Shown here: positions 45,092-53,479 of the stretch, one piece after another
Numbering within the stretch: position 1 is the stretch's first letter
Layout: each line of letters begins with the position of its first letter
Assembly (NCBI GenBank): GCA_964473645.1
Contig: CAYYPW010000001.1
Location: 62,001-126,000, forward strand
Origin: HdN1 sp964473645
Lineage (GTDB): Bacteria > Pseudomonadota > Gammaproteobacteria > Pseudomonadales > Ketobacteraceae
Reading direction: 5' to 3'
DNA length: 64,000 nucleotides
Translations under genes and position numbers: made by a program
Notes under the pieces: model-generated
What the model saw: the letters and a program-made list of their open reading frames with translations, nothing else
Databases searched by the model: none
What the model was told of the DNA's origin: nothing

Positions 45092-45784
45092 CTACCTATA
45101 AATATCGCTCATGATTTTCTCTACAGAACGTGGCTCTCTTCGGGTCCATGTTCTCAAAGTATCCAGGCCCAATCCGGTCAGTGCTTGCAATGATTTCATT
45201 GTGGTTGTCGGAAGCCCATCGGCAATCGATTCTGCATAGAAATTCATAACAAAAGATTTATTAAGGCCACCGACAGTGACGTTTTCCGGCAATACCAACT
45301 TTTGAAAGTGGCGACGCATTCTTGTGGGTTGCATTTGCGATAGCGAATCTGATCCCTTTAACCTTGGAGTCAGGCCAAATGGTTCACCATTATCGTCCAG
45401 AAAGAAATGGCTTTCAGGATTCAGTGATCTGAATATGCCAAGATTTGTGGTGCCGAATTTGTTTTCAATACGCCAACAAATGTACCGCTCCAAAATATCC
45501 AGCAAGTAGCTATTTTCAGGAATGAAGAACAATTTTCTCTTTCCATTCGGATTGTAAATCGCTGGAATCTCTGTTCGCGCATAAATGCGGCCATTTTCGT
45601 GAACGACGTCGTTTACTTTAAGTAGTGATAGATCAAGCAAAGACAGGAATGACAGACCAGCACATGAAATGAGCGCTGCATCACGGGCGCAATACGGTGG
45701 GTTCTCATGCTTCTTCGCGAGCTTAACAATCGCTTGCGGGGATAGGAGCTCAGGCTTCGTTGCCAATGTCACAAATCCTTGCAT
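45092..45784 (-). CDS. Tyrosine-recombinase-like protein, probably inactive
   Basis: About 230 residues with the helical layout of the tyrosine recombinase catalytic domain: CARDAALISCAGLSFLSLLDLSLLKVNDV, with a strand ending FFIPENSYLLDILERYICWR, and MRRHFQKL. The catalytic Arg expected after AGL is replaced (AGLSFLS), and no HxxR box or terminal Tyr motif is visible. It may be a domesticated, DNA-binding-only relative or a decayed integrase. The start is uncertain: an ATG at 45784 or a GTG at 45802, neither with a clear ribosome site. It lies upstream of the NACHT gene on the same strand. Confidence 0.5.
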   Translation of the reverse strand: MQGFVTLATKPELLSPQAIVKLAKKHENPPYCARDAALISCAGLSFLSLLDLSLLKVNDVVHENGRIYARTEIPAIYNPNGKRKLFFIPENSYLLDILERYICWRIENKFGTTNLGIFRSLNPESHFFLDDNGEPFGLTPRLKGSDSLSQMQPTRMRRHFQKLVLPENVTVGGLNKSFVMNFYAESIADGLPTTTMKSLQALTGLGLDTLRTWTRREPRSVEKIMSDIYR

Positions 45785-45802
45785 GATGTGAATTTGTGTC
45801 AC

Positions 45803-46616
45803 TTTAGCACTGATTTACTGAAGTTATCTATCCCCAATGGCAGGAAAACACTCAATTCCAGGGAAAAAGCGCAGCTCGTGAAGCATGTATCATCATCCGC
45901 CATCATTTTTTAACGCCTACGCAAAACCAAACCTACTGACTTGAAAAGCAAACGTTATCGCTTCCGGTTGTGGTGACACTGATCCGCTATCTCACGACTG
46001 CGAGGCGGGGTTATTGCATGTGTAGGTGTTGGGCTTACTGGTAACGCCAGTACTACGCTGCGATTGAACCTCCAACACCCCACCAACAAAGTTACCCACA
46101 CATTCTGTGGATAACTCTGTGTACGACCTCTGGCTAAGGATCGGTAGACCGGCGACAATGGGTACCGGCAAGAACAGGTTAAAAATCAATCAGCCCACGA
46201 TTGCTTCACCAGGGCCTCGTTTCATCCAACCAAGCCCCACCCCAGCTCACCTGGCCCGCTATCACCCACAAAACCACCCTGCAAAATCCCCGCAGCCACC
46301 GCAACCGCTCACCTCTACGCCACACTAAAACCACCCTGACAACCTACAAAACGTGACCCATTTCACTCCCCCAACACATTTCGCACAATATTTGCCATTT
46401 TATTGCGAAATTTACTACCTCCCGTCCCCTTATAGGTTGCTTGTGATTTGTTCTCGGCTAAGGTTGGAAACGCAGCTCGTGACCAATTAGTCATGTCGTC
46501 GTTTGGCTCGATAAACACACAACAAAAACTCCTACAACAATAATCAAGAGGCCACCTTACCTTCGCTGCCTGCTGCGTCAGCATTGAGTCGCCTCTCCAA
46601 GACTGGAGACATGTTC
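45803..46616. other. Gene-poor stretch with DnaA-box-like pair
   Basis: About 810 bp. It contains two facing DnaA-box-like 9-mers (46092-46114) and a C/A-rich low-complexity part (46190-46345). A 73-residue minus-strand frame (46363-46584) has no ribosome site or recognisable motif. No tRNA or attachment core is visible. Confidence 0.5.
46092..46114. promoter_or_regulatory. Facing DnaA-box-like 9-mers
   Basis: TGTGGATAA (46106-46114) is a perfect DnaA box on the minus strand; TTACCCACA (46092-46100) is a one-mismatch box on the plus strand, 5 bp away. With no other boxes or replication gene nearby, an origin is unlikely. Confidence 0.3.
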
Positions 46617-49109
46617 ATGAGAAAATCTCTATGCATCGGACTGATGGCGTTATTCAGCCTCAGCCTGAGCGCACCCACATTGGCGGCGTTACCCACCAAG
46701 AAGGCGCGCTCAATTGCTTTCACAGATACCGATCTTTATAAAAGCACCATCGGCGGCCCAGTAAAAATCGGGCGTGCCAGCGATGAGAGCAATATTACGT
46801 CGTATGTATTGCGCTGGGGTTTGGCGGGGGGCTGTAGTGCTGCCAACAGTTTTATTGCCGAAATCCCCAAAACCGGTGCCGATCTGGTCTGGAATATGGC
46901 GCCAGGCACCAAAATTCCGGGCGCGGTTTATGAATTGTTGGTGTACACCAAAAACCAATCCGGTGAAATGCTCAGTTGCCAAAGCACGCGCACCACATTG
47001 AAGGATATGGTGGCAGCCGCGCCGAAAAATCTTGCGAAAAAAGTGCGTTATACCTTTACCGCACCGGCCAATCCGCAAGATGTGCTCACACGACCAAAAT
47101 CAGAAGGCATTGAAATCTGGCCGGCCGATAATGAAAGCGATATCACACACTATCGCTTGTATTGGGGGGATGCCGCCGGCAATAAACTGGGGATAGATCT
47201 GGCGCCGCTGTTGGCTCGCATTCCCGCTAGCAAAGACGGCAAAATATTACGCTGGGATTTTCCTGACACTATGGCGACCGAAACCGGCGCGATTTATGTG
47301 TTGATCTGCTCCGAGAATTACGGCCAGGAATACTGCGGCCCCAGCACCACTACCGTGGGGCGTACACTCGATAAAATCAGCAAATCTGATCCCTTGCGAT
47401 TCCTATCGATTCTTGGCGATTTGCGCAACGGTATCGATGCCAATAATGAAAGCAGCTGCCCCGGTATAAAAGTGATGGAAACCTGCGGTGACAATAGTTG
47501 CAACGGTATCGAAACTGCCAGCAATTGCCCCAGCGATTGCAGCAGCTATAACACTGCCTCGTTCAATTATCAGGTGTTGTGCAACGAAGTGCAGACAGTC
47601 TATCGCCCCAGCAGTGTGGCAGAGCTACAGCAAATCGTGGCCACCGCCGCGGCCAATCACCAGCATGTCAAAGTCGTGGGGGGCGCAGGCCCGAATGGTA
47701 CCACCGGCTCGGCCAGCAGCGTGGTGTGCAGCGATGGTGTCGTTATCTCGATGGAGAACATCAACGAAAATAATGCCAATTTCACATTAGCGCTGGAAAC
47801 TTTCGAAGGTAAAGAAGTGGTGAATGTGCCCGCAGGCACTAATCTTCACGCGCTGGGTGAGTGGCTTTATACGCGTGGCAAAGGTCTGGGGTACACGCAT
47901 TTGGGTTGGCGCCATCCTTCAGTGGCGGGTGCGATAGGGACGTCGACGCATGGCAGTTCGCCCAGGCATTCGAATGTGCTGGCGCATCAGGTAGTGGCCA
48001 TGGATATGATCACTGCTGACGGGCAATTCCGCAGTTATTCTGAGGGCACAACGGGCGTAACCGATCCTGATCTGTGGAAATCGCTGACCACGCATTTAGG
48101 TTTGCTCGGCATCATCACGCAAGTGAAGCTTAAAGTGCAGCCGGCGCTCAATCTGCAAGTGCGTGTCACTTTTCATGATGAAAGCGAATTACTCGATGCC
48201 AACAACGGTACCTTTGCTGAAATTGCTGAATGCGATTATGGTCAGTACAACTGGTTTCCCAGCCTCAACAAGGTGATGAAAACCTGTGGTATGCAAACCA
48301 CGGCACCGGCTGATCCTAATGCTAACAATGCGCTGCTGTGGCCCTATGTCGATACATCACAATTCTCGGTGCAGGAAACCGTGCAATCCTATCAACTGGG
48401 CGCCTGCCACCCCGATGATCAGTTTATTAAATTGACTGAAGAGCTGCGTTACAATGGCTGGCTGTTAACGCCGCCGCTCACCAAGGACGTTAATGGCGTC
48501 AAGCGCTACAGCTCGAACGTTATCGGGCCTGCCCATCGCATGATGTCGAGCCCCTTGATCGATGTCGGGCGCAAAGTGTTTCAGATGGATTGGGAAGTGG
48601 CAGTGCCGGCACAACACCTGGAAGCGGCCATGCAATACGTGCGCAGTTTTACCAATGGCCAGAACCTGAAAGCACGGCAGGTGGGGGTTCCCATGATCGG
48701 TATTTTCGTGCGCTACGCCAAATCAGAAAATAAAACACTGATGGCCTACACCGGCACAGGGGGTCCCTTCCAGGAGGGCACTCATGCGGTGCATATCGAA
48801 ATGCCCATCTGGGTGCCGGTTGGCATGAACGAGACGGCCTTCAAAAACTACATGGGGCCGTATGAAGAAGCCATGCGCACCCTGGTAACGCAATACGGTG
48901 CACGCGGTCATTGGGGCAAAAACATGCATTCCAATGATCCCTGGTTGTTTGCATTGCAACGTGAGAGCGGGTCGTATGGCTATGACAATCGTTTGCAGCG
49001 CTTTAGCGATAAGGTGGCGCAACTCGACCCGAATGGCATGTTCGCCAATCGTCTAGCGAAAGTTATGGGTATTCAGTATCCAAACTTTAGCTATCCAGCC
49101 CACTGGTAA
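46617..49109 (+). CDS. Secreted FAD-linked oxidoreductase with N-terminal beta repeats
   Basis: An 830-residue exported protein (signal ends APTLAA). Two beta-sandwich-like repeats come first (ARSIAFTDTDLYKSTIGGPV, SYVLRWGLAGGC; then SEGIEIWPADNESDITHYRL). The first is shared with the lipoprotein at 26976. A Cys-rich knot (CGDNSCNGIETASNCPSDC, about 290) leads to a PCMH-type FAD-binding domain: YRPSSVAELQQIVATAA, VVGGAGPNGTTGSA and GAIGTSTHGSS (about 440). The end (LQRFSDKVAQLDPNGMFANR) matches sugar-lactone/alditol oxidase relatives. It probably oxidises an extracellular sugar or alcohol using oxygen. I chose the ATG at 46617 (GGAG 8 nt upstream). Confidence 0.8.
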   Translation: MRKSLCIGLMALFSLSLSAPTLAALPTKKARSIAFTDTDLYKSTIGGPVKIGRASDESNITSYVLRWGLAGGCSAANSFIAEIPKTGADLVWNMAPGTKIPGAVYELLVYTKNQSGEMLSCQSTRTTLKDMVAAAPKNLAKKVRYTFTAPANPQDVLTRPKSEGIEIWPADNESDITHYRLYWGDAAGNKLGIDLAPLLARIPASKDGKILRWDFPDTMATETGAIYVLICSENYGQEYCGPSTTTVGRTLDKISKSDPLRFLSILGDLRNGIDANNESSCPGIKVMETCGDNSCNGIETASNCPSDCSSYNTASFNYQVLCNEVQTVYRPSSVAELQQIVATAAANHQHVKVVGGAGPNGTTGSASSVVCSDGVVISMENINENNANFTLALETFEGKEVVNVPAGTNLHALGEWLYTRGKGLGYTHLGWRHPSVAGAIGTSTHGSSPRHSNVLAHQVVAMDMITADGQFRSYSEGTTGVTDPDLWKSLTTHLGLLGIITQVKLKVQPALNLQVRVTFHDESELLDANNGTFAEIAECDYGQYNWFPSLNKVMKTCGMQTTAPADPNANNALLWPYVDTSQFSVQETVQSYQLGACHPDDQFIKLTEELRYNGWLLTPPLTKDVNGVKRYSSNVIGPAHRMMSSPLIDVGRKVFQMDWEVAVPAQHLEAAMQYVRSFTNGQNLKARQVGVPMIGIFVRYAKSENKTLMAYTGTGGPFQEGTHAVHIEMPIWVPVGMNETAFKNYMGPYEEAMRTLVTQYGARGHWGKNMHSNDPWLFALQRESGSYGYDNRLQRFSDKVAQLDPNGMFANRLAKVMGIQYPNFSYPAHW

Positions 49110-49113
49110 AAGC

Positions 49114-49213
49114 AGCGCCACTTACTCGTGAGTAAGTGCTCCCGGGAGCATTTACTCACGAAACGGCTTTTCACGAAACGGCTCTTTACGAGAAAAGTAA
49201 GTGGCGCTTTTTC
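49114..49213. terminator. Nested cloverleaf-like terminator between converging genes
   Basis: The outer stem AGCGCCACTTACT (49114-49126) / AGTAAGTGGCGCT (49196-49208) is perfect over 13 bp and is followed by TTTTT on the plus strand. Inside it a 17-bp stem (49127-49143 / 49144-49160, one G-U) forms a palindrome with almost no loop, and ACGAAACGGCT is repeated (49159, 49174). It serves the converging FAD gene and lipoprotein gene. Confidence 0.75.
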
Positions 49214-49224
49214 ATTCATCAATA

Positions 49225-50223
49225 TCAAGGGGTCAGACAGGGGGCCAGGGCATCACTGACAAAAAACTGGCTGTTATACTGATCCCAGGTGTAAAACTGG
49301 TTGTCAACGTAGAGCCCGCCCTCGGCAAAGCTGAGTTCGACCGCGCTGCCATCAGCGGCCGCAAAGCGTACTCGACCCGCATAAGGATTGGCGTCGTTGG
49401 TATCGTCACGGTACCGCATGGGTTCCAGGGTGGTCACAGTGAGATCACCATTGAAACTGTTGAGGCCGTTAAATGTTATCTGGCCATTCTCGGTGTAGCT
49501 GGATTCGTCGCCTACCCGTTCGGAAACGGTCGACATCTGAATTTCGGCGCCATAGCTTCCGCTTACTCCCTGACACACGAACGTCGCTGCAAGCCGTATG
49601 TCTGCCTCACCACGATCGCCGGTATCGCTGTAGCTATCCAATGCCACGCCACTGAGCACATTGGTTATATGATCGGTGCTATTGAGCAAGATGGCGATCG
49701 AGTAGTCGTTATACGACACGCGAGTATCATATTCGGAGGTTGCATCACCACGCAGATCCTCGGTCAGCACCGAACCATTAAAACGTATCGTGCGTCCGCT
49801 TATCATGAATTCACAGTTTTCGTAGATTTCTTCGCCGGTCACGTCATCGACCAGCATGCGCCCGCTGGTGCAGGCATTTGGCACAGGTTGCGCCGCCCTG
49901 GCCATGGGTGGCACAGTGGTTAGGAGGCGATCGTCATTTCTTTGTACTGTCACTGATGCGCTGGAGCTCGCAGATGCTTCAGTCCCATTCTCGCTCAACG
50001 CAATGACCCGCATGGCGGCGGCCACCACCTGCTTTTCGTTGGCATCGTTGATCGTGCGGGTCGCAGCGTTACTCGTGGTGGCACCGCCACCACCACCGCC
50101 ACCACAGGCCACCAGTAGCGAGGTCGTTACAGCGGCAGCGATCAGTTTGGGCGTTATTTGGGGGGAGCGACGCTTGGCTGCAGGTTCAAAACCGGGGGTA
50201 ACAATCAGGGACTTGCGTGTCAT
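49225..50223 (-). CDS. Lipoprotein of unknown function with poly-Gly after the lipobox
   Basis: A 332-residue lipoprotein. A basic N-terminus of about 25 residues precedes the signal helix ending TSLLVAC, then seven Gly. The mature part is beta-rich: ISGRTIRFNGSVLTEDLRGD, YSIAILLNSTDHITNVLSG, GLYVDNQFYTWDQYNSQFF, possibly a repetitive beta-sheet scaffold. No family recognised. I chose the ATG at 50223 (GGAG 6 nt upstream). Convergent with the FAD oxidoreductase and divergent from the GGDEF/EAL gene. The 240-residue plus-strand frame over it is an antisense shadow. Confidence 0.65.
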   Translation of the reverse strand: MTRKSLIVTPGFEPAAKRRSPQITPKLIAAAVTTSLLVACGGGGGGGATTSNAATRTINDANEKQVVAAAMRVIALSENGTEASASSSASVTVQRNDDRLLTTVPPMARAAQPVPNACTSGRMLVDDVTGEEIYENCEFMISGRTIRFNGSVLTEDLRGDATSEYDTRVSYNDYSIAILLNSTDHITNVLSGVALDSYSDTGDRGEADIRLAATFVCQGVSGSYGAEIQMSTVSERVGDESSYTENGQITFNGLNSFNGDLTVTTLEPMRYRDDTNDANPYAGRVRFAAADGSAVELSFAEGGLYVDNQFYTWDQYNSQFFVSDALAPCLTP

Positions 50224-50399
50224 AACACTCTCCATGGCGTTTTTATTTTAGTGCTGGTCGCCAAGGATAATTAATATCGTTGACAAATGCTGTGACCGAA
50301 TGCGAAGTAATTCACACATGTCAGACTATTCGCAACCCTTGTCGAATCACCTACACTGAACAGTCACGCCCCCGCGCCGTCACTAGTCGAAGGAATGCA

Positions 50400-53300
50400 A
50401 TGCCCAGCCAGAGACACATGATGCATACCCGAGGAACTTTCAAAATCGTCGCGATTTATGCGGTGTTTGCATCCCTCTGGATCTTGATTTCGGATGAAGC
50501 GATGGCATGGTTCCTGCCTGATCCCATCACGCTGATGCAGGCGAGTATCATCAAGGGCTTGCTGTTTGTCACCGTAACGTCGGTATTGCTGTTTGGTTTG
50601 GTTCAAAAACAGGTGGCCTATTTGCACGAGATGCATTGTCGCCAGCGAGAGGCCGAATTACGCCAGTATGCCACACACCAATTGCTTGATAGCGTCACCA
50701 ATTCTATTGATGACGCCATTTTCGCTAAAGACCGGGCAGGCCATTATCTGCTCTTCAACCAGGGCGCGGCCGTCACTGTCGGAAAATCAGCAGGCGAGGT
50801 GATCGGCAAGAATGACTATGCCATTTTCCCCCCGCACCAAGCTGAAGCGCTTTTGGCAATGAATCACCAGATCGTCGAACACGGCCAGATCCTCATTGGC
50901 GAAGAAACGCTCGACACCCAAAAGGGCACACGCGTCTTCGCCTATAAAAAAGGACCACTGCGTACCCGCTCGGGTTCGATCATCGGTACTTTTGGCCTCT
51001 CAAGGGATATTACCGATCTCAAGGCCATTGAGCGGCAGCTTGAACAAAATCAGGAGCACCTGCAAACGCTCATTGATCATGCACCCGCCGCTCTCGCCAT
51101 GTTTGACCAGGACATGCGCTACCTCAAAGTCAGTCAACGCTGGCTGCATGACTACGGACTCGACGATCAGGACTTGCTGGGGCGATCGCACTATGAGGTA
51201 TTTCCGAACATTCCTGAACACTGGAAACAGGTGCACAAGCGTGCTTTGCAGGGCGAAGTGATCACCTGTGAAGAAGACCAATTTGAAATCGCGGATGGCC
51301 AATGCTTGTGGCTGCATTGGGAAGTGCGCCCCTGGTATGCCAATCCCGATTGTGTAGGCGGCATCGTAATCTTTTCAGAAAATATAACGCAGCGCAAAGT
51401 TGCCACGATACAGCTGGAGGAAAGCGAACAACGCTATCGCCTGCTGTTTGCATCTAATCCCGCCCCTATGTGGGTGTATGATCTTGATACCCTGCGCTTT
51501 CTTGAGGTCAATAGCGCCGCCATTCAGCAGTATGGATATTCCCGCTCAGAATTTCTCGAAATGACGATTGCTGACATTCGGCCTGTGGAGGATCAAAGCA
51601 AACTGCGCTCCGCAGTGGATGAAGTCAAAGCGCAGGTGGATCATTATAACGAGGCCGGTATATGGCGGCATAAACGAAAGAACGGTGCACTGCTGAGCGT
51701 CACCATCACAGGGCATACACTCAATTTTCGCGGGCACAATGCTGAAATTATTCTTGCCCAGGATGTGACCGATCGCCTCAAGGTCGAGCAGGCGCTGCGA
51801 TTGAACTCAAAAGTATTTGAGTCCAGTCGGGAAGGTTTCATGATTACCAACGCCGATCGTGAAATCATCACGATTAATCCGGCATTTAGTGCGATTACTG
51901 GCTACTCCCTGGACGATGTCTGTGGCAAAAAGCCTTCCATATTGAGTTCGGGGCTGCACGATTACCTGTATTACCGGGAGATGGAAGAAAGCATCAATCA
52001 AAACGGTTACTGGCAGGGCGAAATTTGGAATAAACGCAAAAACGGCGAGACTTACCCCCAATGGTTGAGCATTACGGCCGTGAAGACCAAGGGGGGCATA
52101 CTTGAACACTACGTTGCCGTATTTTCTGATTTGAGCCAGAGCAAAAAAGCCGAGGAACAGATTCTTACCCTGTCGTTCTACGACAATCTTACCGGTCTGC
52201 AAAATCGTCGCTCTCTGATCGACCGCCTTCAACACCACTTGCTCAATAACGCAAACGATAAGCCCTTTGGCGCCATTCTGTTTATTGACATTGATAATTT
52301 CAAAATCATTAATGACACGCGTGGACATCAAGTGGGCGATCTCTTGTTGATCGAAGTTGCACAACGCATCCAGACATGCCTGGCCACTGACGAGATACTG
52401 GCGCGGATTGGTAGTGACGTTTTTGCAGTGGTGCTATTTGATCTGGGTAATCGCTCTGAACAGGCCGAATCCCTCTCGGCGAACGCTGCCACCCGTATCC
52501 ATGCCGCTATTCAACAACCGCTGCAGCTCGAGGGGGCACCCTATTTCTGCAAAGCTTGCATCGGTATCAGTGTTTTTGAATGCGGCCAAATTACTGTCGA
52601 CGAGCTGCTCAAGCGCGTGGACGCTGCCATGTATCAAGCCAAGCAGGCAGGACCCGACAAGATTCATTTTTTCGACACCGAAATGCAAAAAGCCCTCGAA
52701 ACACGGGTCATTCTGGAAACCTGGCTGCGAGTGGCAGTGCCCACCCAGTTGCGGCTGCACTACCAGATTCAAGTCAATGACGAAGGCAAGCCCATTGGTG
52801 CTGAAGCGTTAGTACGCTGGCAACACCCGGAACAAGGGTTGATTCCCCCGGGTGCCTTCATCCCCCTAGCTGAAGAAAGTGGTCTGATTATTCCCATTGG
52901 CCAATGGATATTAGAAACAGTGTGCCGACAACTGCGCGCTTGGGAAGGAGATTCCCGTACACGCCATCTGATTCTGGCGGTGAACGTGAGTGCGCGGCAG
53001 TTTAATCAACCGGATTTTGTGGAACAGATTACCAACGTGCTGTATCAAACCGGTGCAGATCCCTCTTTGTTGGAGCTGGAACTGACCGAAAGCGTGTTGA
53101 TCGAAAATCTGGAAAATATTGTCGATAAAATGATACTGCTGAAAAAACGCGGCGTGCGTTTTTCGCTTGATGATTTTGGCACCGGGTTTTCGTCGCTTTC
53201 CTACCTGAAACGTCTGCCGATTGATAAACTGAAAATCGACCAGTCGTTTGTGCATGAGCTTGCCACTGATCCCAATAGCGCCGCCATTGTCAGAACCGTC

Positions 53301-53474
53301 ATTGCACTCGGCCAGAGTCTTGGTCTGGACGTTATCGCAGAAGGGGTAGAAACCGACGCACAACGCGATTTTCTTTGCGTTTATGGTTGTCGGCAATACC
53401 AGGGATTTTTGTTTGGCAGGCCGGTACCCAGTGAGGTGCTGGAGGCAAGACTCAAACCTGAGCTACCTTCGTAA
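50400..53474 (+). CDS. Membrane multi-PAS protein with degenerate GGDEF and intact EAL domain
   Basis: A 1024-residue c-di-GMP signalling protein. Two membrane helices are at about 12-32 and 45-65. Four PAS domains follow (about 90-210, 215-340, 345-465, 470-590). The GGDEF domain has the signature site changed to GSDVF (in RIGSDVFAVVLFD), so diguanylate cyclase activity is unlikely. The EAL domain keeps AEALVRWQHP, NVSARQF, ELTESVLIEN, DDFGTGFSSL and EGVET, so phosphodiesterase activity is likely. The ATG at 50400 has AAGGA 5 nt upstream; the longer frame from 50280 has no ribosome site. Convergent with the HD-GYP gene 5 bp downstream, giving two c-di-GMP hydrolases side by side. Confidence 0.92.
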   Translation: MPSQRHMMHTRGTFKIVAIYAVFASLWILISDEAMAWFLPDPITLMQASIIKGLLFVTVTSVLLFGLVQKQVAYLHEMHCRQREAELRQYATHQLLDSVTNSIDDAIFAKDRAGHYLLFNQGAAVTVGKSAGEVIGKNDYAIFPPHQAEALLAMNHQIVEHGQILIGEETLDTQKGTRVFAYKKGPLRTRSGSIIGTFGLSRDITDLKAIERQLEQNQEHLQTLIDHAPAALAMFDQDMRYLKVSQRWLHDYGLDDQDLLGRSHYEVFPNIPEHWKQVHKRALQGEVITCEEDQFEIADGQCLWLHWEVRPWYANPDCVGGIVIFSENITQRKVATIQLEESEQRYRLLFASNPAPMWVYDLDTLRFLEVNSAAIQQYGYSRSEFLEMTIADIRPVEDQSKLRSAVDEVKAQVDHYNEAGIWRHKRKNGALLSVTITGHTLNFRGHNAEIILAQDVTDRLKVEQALRLNSKVFESSREGFMITNADREIITINPAFSAITGYSLDDVCGKKPSILSSGLHDYLYYREMEESINQNGYWQGEIWNKRKNGETYPQWLSITAVKTKGGILEHYVAVFSDLSQSKKAEEQILTLSFYDNLTGLQNRRSLIDRLQHHLLNNANDKPFGAILFIDIDNFKIINDTRGHQVGDLLLIEVAQRIQTCLATDEILARIGSDVFAVVLFDLGNRSEQAESLSANAATRIHAAIQQPLQLEGAPYFCKACIGISVFECGQITVDELLKRVDAAMYQAKQAGPDKIHFFDTEMQKALETRVILETWLRVAVPTQLRLHYQIQVNDEGKPIGAEALVRWQHPEQGLIPPGAFIPLAEESGLIIPIGQWILETVCRQLRAWEGDSRTRHLILAVNVSARQFNQPDFVEQITNVLYQTGADPSLLELELTESVLIENLENIVDKMILLKKRGVRFSLDDFGTGFSSLSYLKRLPIDKLKIDQSFVHELATDPNSAAIVRTVIALGQSLGLDVIAEGVETDAQRDFLCVYGCRQYQGFLFGRPVPSEVLEARLKPELPS

Positions 53475-53479
53475 ATATG

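Noticed and set aside
46092..46114. Replication origin
   Set aside because: Only two DnaA-like boxes are present, without an AT-rich unwinding element, further boxes or a replication initiator gene.
46363..46584. 73-residue minus-strand frame before the FAD oxidoreductase gene
   Set aside because: No ribosome site, no recognisable motif, and it covers the likely promoter of the FAD gene.
49201..49923. 240-residue plus-strand frame
   Set aside because: It lies wholly antisense to a lipoprotein gene that has a good signal peptide, lipobox and ribosome site; its own translation shows no family features.
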